Assembly: GCA_907165275.2 (NCBI GenBank)
Contig: OU015652.1
Span: forward strand, 6,587,001 to 6,651,000
Origin: Zygaena filipendulae
Lineage: Eukaryota > Arthropoda > Insecta > Lepidoptera > Zygaenidae
DNA: 64,000 nucleotides
Reading direction: 5' to 3'
Both the position numbers and the translations under genes were made by a program. Shown one piece after another: positions 50,301-54,295 of this stretch. The number at the start of each line of letters is the position of its first letter. The stretch's first letter is position 1. Under the pieces are notes generated by a model. That model was given only the letters and a program-made list of their open reading frames with translations, was not told the DNA's origin and ran no database searches.

Positions 50301-50395
50301 AACGAGCTGGCGATGAGCTGCCGACGCTCCTGGAAATCAAGCTGGTCGAGGCTACTGGTTTTCGTAGCGCGCACAGTCTGGGTGGGCGCGCTCAT
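11508..50395 (-). CDS. Phactr: Phactr (phosphatase and actin regulator), spliced gene, 12 coding exons, 599 aa
   Basis: Phactr proteins bind G-actin through RPEL motifs and protein phosphatase 1 (PP1) through their C-terminus; actin binding competes with importin and with PP1, coupling actin state to dephosphorylation of cytoskeletal proteins. The twelve exons listed separately join in frame at GT/AG sites (intron phases 1,1,1,1,1,1,2,2,1,0,2) and sum to 1800 nt. Predicted protein: unique N-terminus (1-49), basic segment [14 protein letters not shown] (87-100), RPEL1 (106-126), Gly/Ala/His-rich and acidic/Pro-rich middle (140-437), RPEL2 (438-463, core RPDRQEL), RPEL3 (core RPTAEEL, 489-495), RPEL4 (core RPTVDEL, 527-533), PP1 docking segment IIRFSDY (538-544) to DKPW (558-561), and C-terminal TRFHRP. 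One N-terminal and three C-terminal RPELs is the normal family layout. The assignment is firm; exact use of alternative exons is not known. Confidence 0.93.
11690..11962 (-). repeat. Two minus-oriented CCGCGG-family fragments
   Basis: 11690-11790 and 11820-11962 each carry, in reverse, the sequence CCGCGGTTTCATCCGCGTTA / TCCCGCGGGAATTCCG and GGGTACTTTTT. The second also has the AACGGCTCAACCGATCATCA segment. They lie in the last Phactr intron. Confidence 0.85.
12341..12477 (-). CDS. Phactr: Phactr exon 11 (PP1-binding C-terminus)
   Basis: Encodes residues 550-594: [59 protein letters not shown]...NEFKSSEM is the most conserved Phactr block and wraps PP1. Acceptor TGTGTGCAG|GC; the donor ACCAG|GTCAGC is inside an ORF that otherwise continues [10 protein letters not shown] to a stop at 12307. 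Splicing there to 11523 restores the invariant RFHRP ending, so I end the exon at 12341. Retention of the intron would give the alternative tail. Confidence 0.93.
12664..12983. mobile_element. MITE copy 2 (GTGACGTCAC family, about 0.32 kb)
   Basis: Imperfect terminal inverted repeats of about 22 bp: left AATGGGCATGTTGACTAATT, right end reads in reverse AATGGGGATGTGGACTACTT. Homologous end to end with 3566-3900 though diverged by small indels. It sits in Phactr intron 10, between exons 11 and 10. Confidence 0.85.
13604..13743 (-). CDS. Phactr: Phactr exon 10 (RPEL4 and start of PP1 docking)
   Basis: Encodes residues 504-549: [46 protein letters not shown]. It holds the third C-terminal RPEL (core RPTVDEL) and the degenerate RVxF-type PP1 site IIRF with the following DYIEV. 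Acceptor TTTTTTCAG|GC, donor ACGCAG|GTGCGA (phase 0). RPEL4 directly abuts the PP1 docking residues, which explains the known mutual exclusion of actin and PP1 in this family. Confidence 0.95.
14290..14417 (-). CDS. Phactr: Phactr exon 9 (RPEL3)
   Basis: Encodes residues 461-502: [42 protein letters not shown]. The first three residues complete RPEL2; the rest is RPEL3 with core RPTAEEL. Acceptor GTGTGCCCCCAG|G, donor CAAAA|GTAAGC (phase 1). The reading frame is open upstream of the acceptor for about 75 nt and includes ATGs ([11 protein letters not shown]...), which could serve a short form begun from an internal promoter. Confidence 0.95.
14880..15050. promoter_or_regulatory. Intronic CpG-rich island, candidate internal promoter
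   Basis: Between Phactr exons 8 and 9 there is a compact block rich in CGCG, TACGCG and ACGCGT, unlike the surrounding AT-rich intron, with no reading frame that joins Phactr exons. It resembles the other GC islands that accompany first exons in this gene. Used as a minus-strand promoter it would give a transcript entering exon 9 from upstream, where ATGs are in frame ([11 protein letters not shown]...). Function is inferred. Confidence 0.3.
15858..16076 (-). CDS. Phactr: Phactr exon 8 (poly-Gly and RPEL2)
   Basis: Encodes residues 388-459 ([20 protein letters not shown], a Gly run, [20 protein letters not shown] then [19 protein letters not shown]). The RPEL2 core is RPDRQEL; it continues over the junction as R460-NIL in exon 9. 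The acceptor is a tandem CACAG|CAG|CC (NAGNAG): using the second AG deletes one serine and keeps frame. Donor AACAG|GTACCA. Phase 2-2, 219 nt, so the exon can be skipped in frame, losing RPEL2. Ten consecutive glycines after GGA are encoded by a GGC/GGG run. Confidence 0.92.
17336..17371 (-). CDS. Phactr: Possible 36-nt microexon of Phactr between exons 7 and 8
   Basis: Minus strand: a pyrimidine-containing tract leading to CGCCTAG|C, then 36 nt to AATATG|GTAATA. Length is divisible by three and, inserted between exons 7 and 8 (both phase 2), would read [13 protein letters not shown] before SRPVRVG. A Pro-rich basic insert would suit this region. It sits in a GC-rich block at 17.22-17.39 kb that is otherwise unexplained. 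The same block also has a longer minus-strand open frame starting [16 protein letters not shown], so a different use is possible. Confidence 0.25.
17977..18016. repeat. (GT)20 microsatellite beside Phactr exon 7 donor
   Basis: A pure GT dinucleotide run, with interrupted GT/GC repeats continuing to about 18037. In the minus-strand Phactr pre-mRNA it is a CA repeat starting about 30 nt after the exon 7 5' splice site. CA-rich intronic repeats are known binding sites for hnRNP L-type proteins that modulate nearby splice sites. Confidence 0.95.
18048..18249 (-). CDS. Phactr: Phactr exon 7 (acidic region)
   Basis: Encodes residues 321-386: [60 protein letters not shown] and HHHASF. The acidic stretch followed by [10 protein letters not shown] is recognisable in Phactr middle regions. 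Acceptor TTTCTACTAG|CC; donor TTCAA|GTACGT, phase 2. An alternative donor four bases downstream (GTATAC) would shift frame. A (CA)n tract begins about 30 nt into the following intron and may affect recognition of this donor. Confidence 0.88.
18322..18490 (+). repeat. CCGCGG-family repeat
   Basis: Near-complete copy: ACTAGCTGTCTCCCGCGG..., GAGTTCCCGTGGGC, TACCCTACGTCC, ACAACGTGTATGCAAAATTT, GGTTGAGTAGTTAAGGCG. It is in the 0.6 kb intron between Phactr exons 7 and 6. Confidence 0.9.
18884..19069 (-). CDS. Phactr: Phactr exon 6 (Pro-rich)
   Basis: Encodes residues 259-319: [20 protein letters not shown], then [41 protein letters not shown]. Acceptor TTTTTCTAG|TG, donor GACT|GTGAGT. Phase 1-1, 186 nt. 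The PIPPPP stretch is a candidate Ena/VASP EVH1 or SH3 ligand; that is an inference from composition only. Confidence 0.88.
19704..19814 (-). CDS. Phactr: Phactr exon 5
   Basis: Encodes residues 222-257 ([20 protein letters not shown] then [16 protein letters not shown]). Acceptor TCATTTCAG|AA, donor CTTG|GTAAGG. Phase 1-1, 111 nt. It lies about 19.9 kb downstream of exon 4 across the gene's largest intron, and would be the first shared exon for transcripts starting at the candidate internal first exons at 35.4 and 25.4 kb. Mildly basic, predicted disordered. Confidence 0.88.
21683..22110 (+). repeat. Two adjacent diverged CCGCGG-family copies
   Basis: 21683-21860 has the variant GTGAGTTTCGGAGTTCCTGC ...ATCGGTCCAGCCATTCTCGA; 21863-22110 starts again with TACTAGCTGTCTCTCGCGG. 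Two insertions in tandem, possibly one into the tail of the other. Confidence 0.75.
22225..22340 (-). pseudogene. Inverted second piece of the same LINE tail
   Basis: On the minus strand the frame reads [40 protein letters not shown] repeats the last residues of the plus-strand fragment beside it, and [12 protein letters not shown] is the normal continuation of the element. So the last part of a LINE is present in inverted orientation head to head with the preceding part, with CGATCGATTGAACTGGCACA shared. This suggests 5'-inversion or a fold-back during insertion. Confidence 0.65.
22352..22515 (+). pseudogene. LINE reverse-transcriptase C-terminal fragment
   Basis: The plus frame reads [35 protein letters not shown], a stop, then [19 protein letters not shown]. 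The GHIMR...[12 protein letters not shown] pattern is the typical tail after the RT domain of insect non-LTR retrotransposons. The in-frame stop where Trp/Thr is normal and the lack of the rest of the RT domain show it is dead. Confidence 0.75.
23528..23671 (+). CDS. Candidate first exon encoding a membrane segment (plus strand)
   Basis: Forty-eight codons starting [20 protein letters not shown], then [28 protein letters not shown], ending at a strong donor CATGG|GTGAGT (phase 0). The basic stretch followed by about 17 hydrophobic residues looks like a signal-anchor. The GC content and codon variety are higher than around it. It lies in Phactr intron 4 on the opposite strand. A plus-strand frame at 24181-24352 ([20 protein letters not shown] ... 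[12 protein letters not shown]) is also unusually clean, but I cannot link the two. Could be a nested gene, or an old retrocopy fragment. Confidence 0.3.
24925..24972 (-). repeat. CCGCGG-family fragment
   Basis: Short minus-oriented piece: GGCGGGAATTCTGAC...CACGCGGGTGAAACC...GGGGCACAGCTAGT. Confidence 0.8.
25398..25593 (-). CDS. Phactr: Candidate internal first exon of Phactr (isoform C, Pro-rich N-terminus)
   Basis: Inside intron 4, a GC-rich island carries a minus-strand frame from ATG ([20 protein letters not shown]) through [40 protein letters not shown] and FARNN to the donor AACG|GTACCT (phase 1), which fits exon 5 (G+AA = Glu). The predicted form of 444 residues lacks the NLS and RPEL1 but keeps RPEL2-4 and the PP1 segment. 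Met10 (GCCGCCATGG) has an even better start context. No fitting acceptor is seen upstream, so a first exon is more likely than a cassette. The donor is mediocre, and overlapping frames are also open because of the composition. Confidence 0.5.
26324..26546. mobile_element. Perfect palindrome, 108-bp arms, 7-bp loop
   Basis: Arms 26324-26431 and 26439-26546 are exact reverse complements by my base-by-base comparison, separated by 7 bases. The arms are AT-rich apart from CTATGTCATGACGC. A perfect cruciform/snap-back structure, likely a recent inverted duplication or fold-back element. In Phactr pre-mRNA (minus strand) it would form a long hairpin. Confidence 0.95.
26744..26945 (+). repeat. CCGCGG-family repeat, full copy
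   Basis: TAGCTGTTCCCCGCGGTTTC ... GATCCCGCGGGAATTCCCC (duplicated AGAATTCCCC) ... GACAACGTGTATACAAAAGT ... (ACAG)n ... TTACTTTTGCATTTATTT. Confidence 0.9.
27247..27815 (+). repeat. CCGCGG-family 5' fragment and separate long-variant tail
   Basis: 27247-27290 carries only the core (GGTGCCCGCGGTTTCACCCG). From about 27560 the sequence matches the long-variant tail: AAACAAAGCCTATATGTTGC, (CAGA)n, AAAAGAATTTTGAAAAC, ...TACAGAATCGCGGATTCTAC. The middle may have been displaced by an insertion. Confidence 0.75.
28910..29345 (-). repeat. Dispersed repeat (TACGGAACCC family), interrupted by a hairpin
   Basis: Has the blocks GTAAAACGGGACCCTATCAC, TCTCATGAACCGTAATAGTT, GTTGCTGCTATAACAACAAA and GGTACGGAACCCTTCATGCG, typical of a very common lepidopteran dispersed repeat. 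A partial copy in the other orientation (GTTGTTATAGCGCCAGCGGC ... CACGGTTCATGAGATACAGT) is at 56405-56530. Confidence 0.75.
29018..29147. mobile_element. 130-bp hairpin MITE nested in the preceding repeat
   Basis: Ends GGGGCTAAGATGCGCAACAC and its complement; a second inner inverted repeat CATTTTATCGATTCTCGTCG. The host sequence reads continuously (CACCAG/GTGGTATC) when the insert is removed, with CCAG on both sides as a probable target duplication. Confidence 0.9.
29513..29681. mobile_element. 169-bp MITE with long TIRs and TA target duplication
   Basis: Left end GATCGTTTCACTCACGAAGA continuing CGCGCCCCACCTTT; right end is the complement with two mismatches. TA flanks both sides (29511-29512 and 29682-29683), as expected for Tc1/mariner-type insertion. 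Confidence 0.9.
30085..30225 (+). repeat. Dispersed repeat (GATTACCGCCGCCC family)
   Basis: Contains GGGCAAGTGGTACACCTGAT, GTAAGTGATTACCGCCGCCC and GGCATGCAGGTGCGTTGCCG, a block I recognise as recurrent in lepidopteran introns. No coding potential. Confidence 0.6.
31581..31990. repeat. Four-unit minisatellite, about 98-bp unit
   Basis: Four diverged direct repeats. Each has a block like ATGTTGGTAC..AACTTCAT, then GTGATATCTATGTGATCACG, then CAAATTTT(C/T)GA and CTCATATCTCCGAAACT. The first unit is lengthened by A/T runs. Each unit keeps a palindrome around GTGATCACGTG or CCACGTGATC. Confidence 0.85.
32684..32992 (+). repeat. CCGCGG-family repeat, long variant
   Basis: GTGCCCTGCGGTTTCACCCG ... 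TTTTTTTCCCGATATCC ... (CAGA)n ... TACAGAATCGCGGATTCTAC. Same family and orientation as 2145-2645 and 27.56-27.81 kb. Confidence 0.85.
33105..33440 (-). repeat. Two minus-oriented CCGCGG-family fragments
   Basis: 33105-33290: CAACCGATTATCTAGAAATT ... TTATCCCGGAATTCCCGCAG ... GTGGGTGAAACCGCG. 33395-33440: CACGCGGGTGTAACCGCGGG then ACACAGCTAGTAG. Confidence 0.8.
33697..34010 (+). repeat. CCGCGG-family repeat with internal partial duplication
   Basis: A first copy (CTAGCTGTTCCCCGCGGTTT... GTACCCCTGACAACGTATAT) runs directly into a second (TTTCACCGGTGTTAATTTTG ... GTACCCCTGACAACATGTAT ... GGCAGATAGACAG), each with its own CTGTACCCCTGACAAC block. Confidence 0.85.
35344..35377 (-). CDS. Phactr: Possible mini first exon of Phactr (11 aa, Cys-containing)
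   Basis: On the minus strand, a CpG-rich block (35.38-35.6 kb) is followed by GTCATGG and the frame [11 protein letters not shown] ending at donor AGAG|GTGTGT in phase 1, which fits exon 5. The Gly2 and two cysteines are reminiscent of N-terminally acylated peptides, though Tyr3 is not favourable for myristoylation. The case rests on a GC island, a good start context, a plausible donor and the correct phase; such a short frame can occur by chance. Confidence 0.28.
36600..36790 (+). CDS. Possible 3' coding exon with polyadenylation signal (plus strand)
   Basis: A frame that ends [57 protein letters not shown] stops at 36772-36774, and AATAAA follows at 36784-36789. The Pro/His-rich, non-repetitive sequence looks coding, and several AG acceptors precede it. 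The close AATAAA and lack of recognisable partner exons would also fit a processed retrocopy. Not identified. Confidence 0.25.
37106..37516. mobile_element. Large hairpin, about 160-bp arms
   Basis: Left arm TTAACAAAAAAATTAAAACC ... to GGTGACAAGCC and right arm GGCTTGTCACCGAC ... to GGTTTTAATTTTTTTGTTAA are near-perfect reverse complements around a spacer of about 85 bp. Both arms yield the same chance peptide MVCATTDR(Y/F)E in opposite directions. A diverged copy is at 61.34-61.65 kb. Confidence 0.9.
37540..38400 (+). repeat. Dispersed element with 276-bp internal direct repeat and A40 tract
   Basis: Two direct copies start near 37770 and 38046 (CCGATGACCA(T/C)CTGTGGTC ...TTTCCGAAAGCAAA ...GAAGAGTTCCCTCGAT). 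It ends with 40 consecutive A at 38310-38349, then AACCTCCTCCTTTTTGGAAG and TCGGTTAAAA. A single-unit relative is at 61.68-62.04 kb and a fragment is nested in the repeat at 47.6 kb. Confidence 0.8.
39692..39937 (-). CDS. Phactr: Phactr exon 4 (Gly/Ala/His low-complexity region)
   Basis: Encodes residues 140-220. It starts [17 protein letters not shown], then a run of 12 glycines, [20 protein letters not shown], a Gln patch, an alanine run, HHHH and QNNNV. Acceptor CTGTTTCGCAG|AT, donor ATAG|GTGAGT. Phase 1-1, 246 nt, skippable in frame. The homopolymer runs are encoded by GC-rich triplet repeats in an AT-rich setting and are likely length-variable between individuals. No known domain; such segments are typical of the disordered middle of Phactr proteins. 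Confidence 0.85.
40210..40695 (+). repeat. CCGCGG-family copies plus GGGGTTTCTGGGG-type tail
   Basis: Two short 5' parts (TAGCTGTCCCTCGCGATTTC; TAGCTGTTCCCCGCATTAAT) followed by ACGATCTTCATGACATTTGG, GCAGGGGGTTTCTGGGGCGA and TCGATCTAGCTAGGTTTCAT. The last block recurs at 52.34-52.42 kb and 63.28-63.49 kb. Confidence 0.8.
40996..42471. mobile_element. 1476-bp non-autonomous DNA transposon with 17-bp perfect TIRs
   Basis: Ends are AGTATCCCAAGGAGCAC and its exact complement. The inside holds no gene but many GCTGTA/TACAGC words, concentrated near the left end (for example in 41024-41225), which look like subterminal transposase-binding repeats. Flanks are too short to be sure of the target duplication (TG on both sides). 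Lies in Phactr intron 3. Superfamily not recognised. Confidence 0.75.
42893..42991 (-). CDS. Phactr: Phactr exon 3 (RPEL1)
   Basis: Encodes residues 107-138; Thr106 is split across the junction with exon 2. The RPEL1 motif reads [20 protein letters not shown], with the usual loss of the central proline in the N-terminal RPEL of this family. It ends [13 protein letters not shown] before the donor GTCG|GTAAGT. Acceptor TTTACACAACAG|CG. Only 99 nt and phase 1-1: skipping it removes one actin-binding site and keeps frame. Confidence 0.93.
43753..44030 (+). repeat. CCGCGG-family variant (CGCGTGAGTTTCGGAATTC)
   Basis: TACTAGCTACTTTCACTCGC ... CCTGCAGGAACACC ... AAAATCGGTCCAGCCGTCCC. A second start (CAACCGCGTGAGTTTCAGGA) inside shows two overlapping copies. 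Confidence 0.7.
44284..44451 (-). CDS. Phactr: Phactr exon 2 (NLS and basic region)
   Basis: Encodes residues 51-105 with shared codons at both ends. Acceptor TTTGTTGCAG|CC and donor AGAA|GTAAGT are both strong. The exon carries the family signature [20 protein letters not shown] followed by [16 protein letters not shown]. The run of basic residues is the nuclear localisation element that in mammalian Phactr proteins overlaps the first RPEL and is masked by G-actin. Length 168 nt, phase 1-1, so it can be skipped without a frameshift, which would remove the NLS. This exon is the common target of both candidate upstream first exons. Confidence 0.93.
44605..44716. repeat. Short inverted repeat (CCCTTAGCCAAGT)
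   Basis: CCCCTTAGCCAAGTCGACAA at the left and TTGTCAACTTGGCTAAGGG at the right, about 110 bp end to end: a small hairpin MITE, 0.15 kb upstream of exon 2 in the intron. Confidence 0.7.
46140..46985. repeat. Cluster of CCGCGG-family repeats in both orientations
   Basis: Minus copies at about 46150-46370, 46440-46600 and 46905-46985 and a plus copy at 46672-46880. The copies at 46420-46600 and 46676-46880 are inverted relative to one another and could form a hairpin of about 170 bp in the Phactr pre-mRNA. Confidence 0.8.
47553..47855 (+). repeat. CCGCGG-family repeat interrupted by a fragment of the 37-kb element
   Basis: TAGCTGTGCCCGCAGTTTCA CCCGCGGTAATTTC is interrupted at about 47588 by CTGCTCATCGCCTTTTACAA ... 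TTCCACTTCACCATATAC (about 107 bp, matching 37588-37690), then resumes with TCGGAGTTCCCGCGGGAATT. Confidence 0.85.
47990..48460 (-). repeat. Two minus-oriented CCGCGG-family copies
   Basis: One ends GAGGGACAGCTAGTC at 48200 and one ends CGCGGGGCACAGCTAGTAAC at about 48460; the second includes CCGAAACGCCTTGACCGACT and TTGGAGTTCCTGCGGGAATT. Confidence 0.75.
48915..49085 (-). repeat. CCGCGG-family copy
   Basis: AAGCTTTCACGCCTCAACGG ... CATACACGTTAGAGGTGCAG ... GATGAAACCGCAGGGAACAG CTAGT. Confidence 0.8.
50248..50395 (-). CDS. Phactr: Phactr exon 1 (first coding exon, isoform A)
   Basis: Encodes residues 1-49, starting [20 protein letters not shown] and running through a predicted helical stretch [20 protein letters not shown]. 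The first ATG of the open frame is used; a possible 3' splice site (GTGCGCAG) lies 6 nt upstream, so a 5' UTR intron is possible. The donor is GCCG|GTACGG, leaving one base (phase 1) that joins the CC of exon 2 to give Ala50. A second GT (ACG|GTAATC) seven bases on is in the wrong phase. The upstream flank at 50.5-50.8 kb is CpG-rich and promoter-like. Confidence 0.85.
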
Positions 50396-50519
50396 GTCAA
50401 CTGCGCACGGTCATATCACAAGTCATTTTCAACACAAATATGACACCAACTTACACTCGGTGGGTAAACACTACACAAAGGCACACGCGGAGCAACCGGC
50501 AATAATTACGAGGCGTCTA

Positions 50520-50820
50520 TATTATCTAGCGAAGCGCGCGTCACGACGGACGCACAACGACATACTAGGGAACTAAATAACACGGTTGACGGACCGCAGT
50601 GGCGCCCGCTGGAGGGTCGCATGTACGCCGCAGCGCTCTCCGATACATGGTGGGGGCTCCGCCGTCTGGCTCACGAATGCAAGATGCATGATGCAATGCA
50701 TTCAACTCTACTCGCCATGCCGACATTACAATACCTAGTCTATCTATACCGGCCTCTATCTGCAGGCGGTAGGTAATGTTTCGATCCGAGTCTCGTCCAA
50801 CGCACGTCAATAGTTGATGA
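50520..50820 (-). promoter_or_regulatory. Phactr: Probable promoter / 5' UTR region of Phactr isoform A
   Basis: CpG-rich, relatively GC-rich sequence immediately upstream (minus strand) of exon 1, standing out from the AT-rich flanks. I see no convincing TATA box. In such a genome GC-rich islands of this kind often mark transcription start regions and first exons; this is an inference from composition and position. Confidence 0.4.
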
Positions 50821-51035
50821 GGAACAAGTGATTATGATATTAATATTATTACTTTGACCATGTTTACTCCATTTAAAATGAAACGTAAGTATACCTAGCA
50901 ATTTTTTTTTGTATATTTACGAATCTATCTATTTAAGAATGCAGTAATTAGGATATTTTATGTTTACATTTTTTAAAAACTCAACAGATCCGATCAGAAC
51001 TCGTTAATTTTGGGTGACAATTTATTATCCTACTT

Positions 51036-51620
51036 ACTAGCTGACCCCCGCGGTTTCACCCACGGTAATTTCGGAGTACCTACTCGCAGGGATTCCGGGA
51101 TAAAAGTACCCTATGTCACTTAGGATCACTGTAGCTCCCGATAAGTGAAGGAATTTTCAAAATCGGTTCAGTAGTAGATTATAACCTCACAAACTCCGGA
51201 GTTCCCGCGGGAATCCCGGGATAAAAAGGACCCTATTATAATATTATTTATATATTTATAATTTATATTTCTAATATTATAAAGAGCAAAAGTTTGTGAG
51301 TTTGTGGGTTTGTGAGTTTGTGAGTATGTGACGTTGTAGGGGGTAATCTCTAGATCTACTGAAACAATTTTGAAAATTCTTTCACTTTTAAAAAGCTGCA
51401 GAGATCCTGAGTGACATAGGGTACTTTTTATCCCGGGATTCCCACGGGAACTCCGGAGTTTGTGTGGTTATAATCTCTGGATCTACTAAACCGATTTTGA
51501 AAATTCTTTCACTTATAGGAAGCTAAAGTGATCCTGAGTGACATACAGTACTTTTTATCCCGGAATTTCCGCGAGTATCCCGAAATTATAGCGGGTGAAA
51601 CCGCGGGGGTCAGCTAGTCT
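51036..51620. repeat. Inverted pair of CCGCGG-family copies
   Basis: Plus copy 51036-51240 (CTAGCTGACCCCCGCGGTTT) and minus copies 51262-51620 (… CGGGTGAAACCGCGGGGGTC AGCTAG). TGTGAGTTTGTG is repeated several times at 51295-51330. As at 46.4-46.9 kb, the pair could fold back. Confidence 0.8.
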
Positions 51621-51850
51621 ATCGATATTTCTACAAGTCGAGCAACAAAAGCGGCACGGCCGTACTATCCTTTTCTCGAAGCAATTCAGGCCATTTTCGA
51701 CCCCCTATAACTTCGTTGTGGATAAAACTAGAAGCCTGAATTTTTAGTAAACAAGCAGGTATTGTATAAAGACGGTATAATTTAAATTTCATTCGATTTG
51801 AACCAGTAGTTTAAGAATTATAACTAGTCAAAGTTTCTTAATTTTGTAGG

Positions 51851-51887
51851 TCACTCACTCACTCACTCACTCACTCACTCACTCACT
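51851..51887. repeat. (TCAC)9 microsatellite
   Basis: Nine near-perfect TCAC units ending in TGACCGATC. Confidence 0.95.
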
Positions 51888-52136
51888 GACCGATCATCAA
51901 AACTCTAAGGCACTTCTAGCAGACATAGAAGTTTGAAATTTAGAATACAATTAGTGTTTATTGTATAAATCAAGGAAAAATTGAAATATTTTGCAATTTC
52001 GGTCCAGTTTTCTAGATACACAAACTGCACAAATAACTTTGTAATCCCATATAAATGTATAGAATTACAAAGTTATATATGCAGTTATATCTACCAACTG
52101 CACAAATAACTTTGTAATCCCATATAAATATATGAG

Positions 52137-52590
52137 ACTAGCTGTTCCCTGCGGTTTCACCCGCGTTAATTTCGGAGATCCCGCGGGAATTCAGAAATGC
52201 AAAGTAGTTAGTACCCTATATCCCTAGGTTTTCTTTACCCCTGACAACGTGCATGCAAAATTTCATGAGATTTCACCAGCGTTAATTTCAGAGATCCTTC
52301 GGGAATTCCGAGATAAAATTACCCTAATCTGAATGCTCCAACGATTTTCATGAAATTTTGTATACAGGGGATTTCGGGGGCCATAAATCGATCTAGCTAG
52401 GATTCATTTCTGGAATTCCCGCGCGAACTCTGATATCAACGCGGGTAAATTAATTATTGCATACTACACGTTGTCAAGGGTACAGGAAAGGTCATAGGGT
52501 AGTAAGTACTTTTATCTCAGAATACCCGCGGGATCTCCGAAATTAACGTGGGTCAAACCGCGGGGAACAGCTATTTAAGCCGAGCGAAGC
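52137..52590. repeat. Nested CCGCGG-family copies
   Basis: Plus copy from ACTAGCTGTTCCCTGCGGTT, a restarted copy at 52268, the GGGGATTTCGGGGGCCATAA block at 52367, and a minus end GACGTGGG-type (TTAACGTGGGTCAAACCGCG GGGAACAGCTA) at 52540-52575. Confidence 0.75.
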
Positions 52591-52827
52591 TCGGTTGCCC
52601 AGATATTAATAAATAATAATAATAAGTGTAGCTAGTTACCTACCTAGGTATAAAGTGTAGATACATAGTTACCTAGACATAATTATGTTCAAAGGTACAA
52701 TGGTCAACGGAATGAAAAAGCAAGAATGGGGCATGTGTTTATATTATAAAGTTGTACCAAAATCTTTCAAGTTATTAAAATAGACTAAATTGCTCAAAGG
52801 AGGAAGACCATTTACAAAAAGAAATGA

Positions 52828-53398
52828 GATCCCATCAAAAACAAACTTGTAAAAAAGTCCAAGTCTCGCAACTCAGTTCTTCTACAGTAAAAAGTTGTGA
52901 GATCAATGTAATACCAAGTCGGTTAATTTATTCAGTGCCTACTTAAGGGTCCTTCTGTCTAAAGTTATCATGTTATAAGCTAATCTAATAACATTTTATA
53001 GTGACCATATCAAATTTAAAAATCTTTTATGTTTTAAATAGATTGATTGGCTTGGCGATCACGTGAAAACACAATGTATCTCACAAGTAATACATATTAT
53101 AATTAAATTAGATTGTTTAGAACCATAATTATGTATTACATGTGAGATATATTGTGTTTTCACGTGATCGCCAAGCCAATCAATCTATTTAAAACATAAA
53201 AGATTTTTAAATTTGATATGGTCACTATAAAATGTTATTAGATTAGCTTATAACATGATAACTTTAGACAGAAGGACCCTTAAGTAGGCACTGAATAAAT
53301 TAACCGACTTGGTATTACATTGATCTCACAACTTTTTACTGTAGAAGAACTGAGTTGCGAGACTTGGACTTTTTTACAAGTTTGTTTTTGATGGGATC
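52828..53398. mobile_element. 571-bp snap-back element, 269-bp arms
   Basis: Arms 52828-53096 and 53130-53398 are reverse complements throughout, beginning GATCCCATCAAAAACAAACT, with only a few differences near the short loop. No coding frame. Such near-identical arms imply a recent origin or gene conversion between arms. Located in the 5' part of the Phactr locus, between the two candidate first coding exons. Confidence 0.93.
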
Positions 53399-53539
53399 GA
53401 TATTTCTATGAGTCTGTAAAAAACACTAAGATGTTTTAGCCAAAGCAGTGTATCATGTTTAATTGCTCAGCGGAATTTGCCTGAAAACAAGAGTTACTCG
53501 CCTCTGAGGCCTTCTATTCTCTGAGATTCCAGAGACTAC

Positions 53540-53800
53540 CCCGCGGGCCGCGGTGCACCCGCGTGAGTTTCTGAATTCCCGCAGGAACCTTTTTTTTCTA
53601 AAATAAAAGTAGCCCAAGTTACTTCTTATAACATCACTGCCGGTGAAAGTCCCGTTAAAATCGGTTCAGAGATTACCCGGAACAAATAATTTTGTTGACA
53701 GATAGTTTTTTTTTATTGTTGATTTTTTATGTATATACTTTATGTACATATACTTTGTCAAACAGACACTTAATTTTTTTTTATGTATAGATGTATAGAT
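53540..53800 (+). repeat. CCGCGG-family variant
   Basis: CCCGCGGGCCGCGGTGCACC CGCGTGAGTTTCTGAATTCC ... AAAATCGGTTCAGAGATTAC ... TTTTATGTATAGATGTATAG. Confidence 0.7.
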
Positions 53801-54198
53801 TCAGATGCAATGTACGTAACATTGCTATAGTCAGTACCTACCTAATAGGTATACAAGCAAATGCATTCTTCTAGCCGTTTTTTATTGCCGATGTTAATTT
53901 ATCAATGTTTAATTTATTCTTCGCACGATTCAAACAGTTGCCTACAGTTATAATGCTCATAGGTAAAGGTAGCCAAGTTTGAATGTCTACCTCTTCTTGG
54001 TACCAATATAAAAAAAATAACACGTCCAATTGAGAACCTCCTCCTTTTTTGAAGTCGGTTAAAAAGGCAAGATGAGTTATTAATGTTTTTCAAATACATA
54101 TTTTAATTATATCAAATGACACAAATTCAATTTATGAGCATTTACTTGATGTTAGAAATAAAATTAACTTTATTATAACTGATAACAAAATCACTTAC

Positions 54199-54295
54199 AA
54201 TATAGATCATTCTTATCTAATGTCCCACATTCACTTCTAGTGTCGTCATCTATTGGCCGACGCCTTGTTATATTCTTCAGAGTTAAGTCGTCCAT
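54199..54295 (-). CDS. Phactr: Candidate alternative first coding exon of Phactr (isoform B)
   Basis: ATG in good context (AAAATGG) opens MDDLTLKNITRRRPIDDDTR then SECGTLDKNDLY and ends at the strong donor TATT|GTAAGT with one leftover base, exactly the phase of exon 1. Joined to exon 2 (T+CC = Ser) it would give a 582-residue protein. It is too short for ORF searches. It lies upstream of exon 1 and downstream of a GC-rich block at 55.4-55.75 kb that ends in a good minus-strand donor, which may be its 5' UTR exon. Alternative first exons are common in Phactr genes. Confidence 0.72.
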
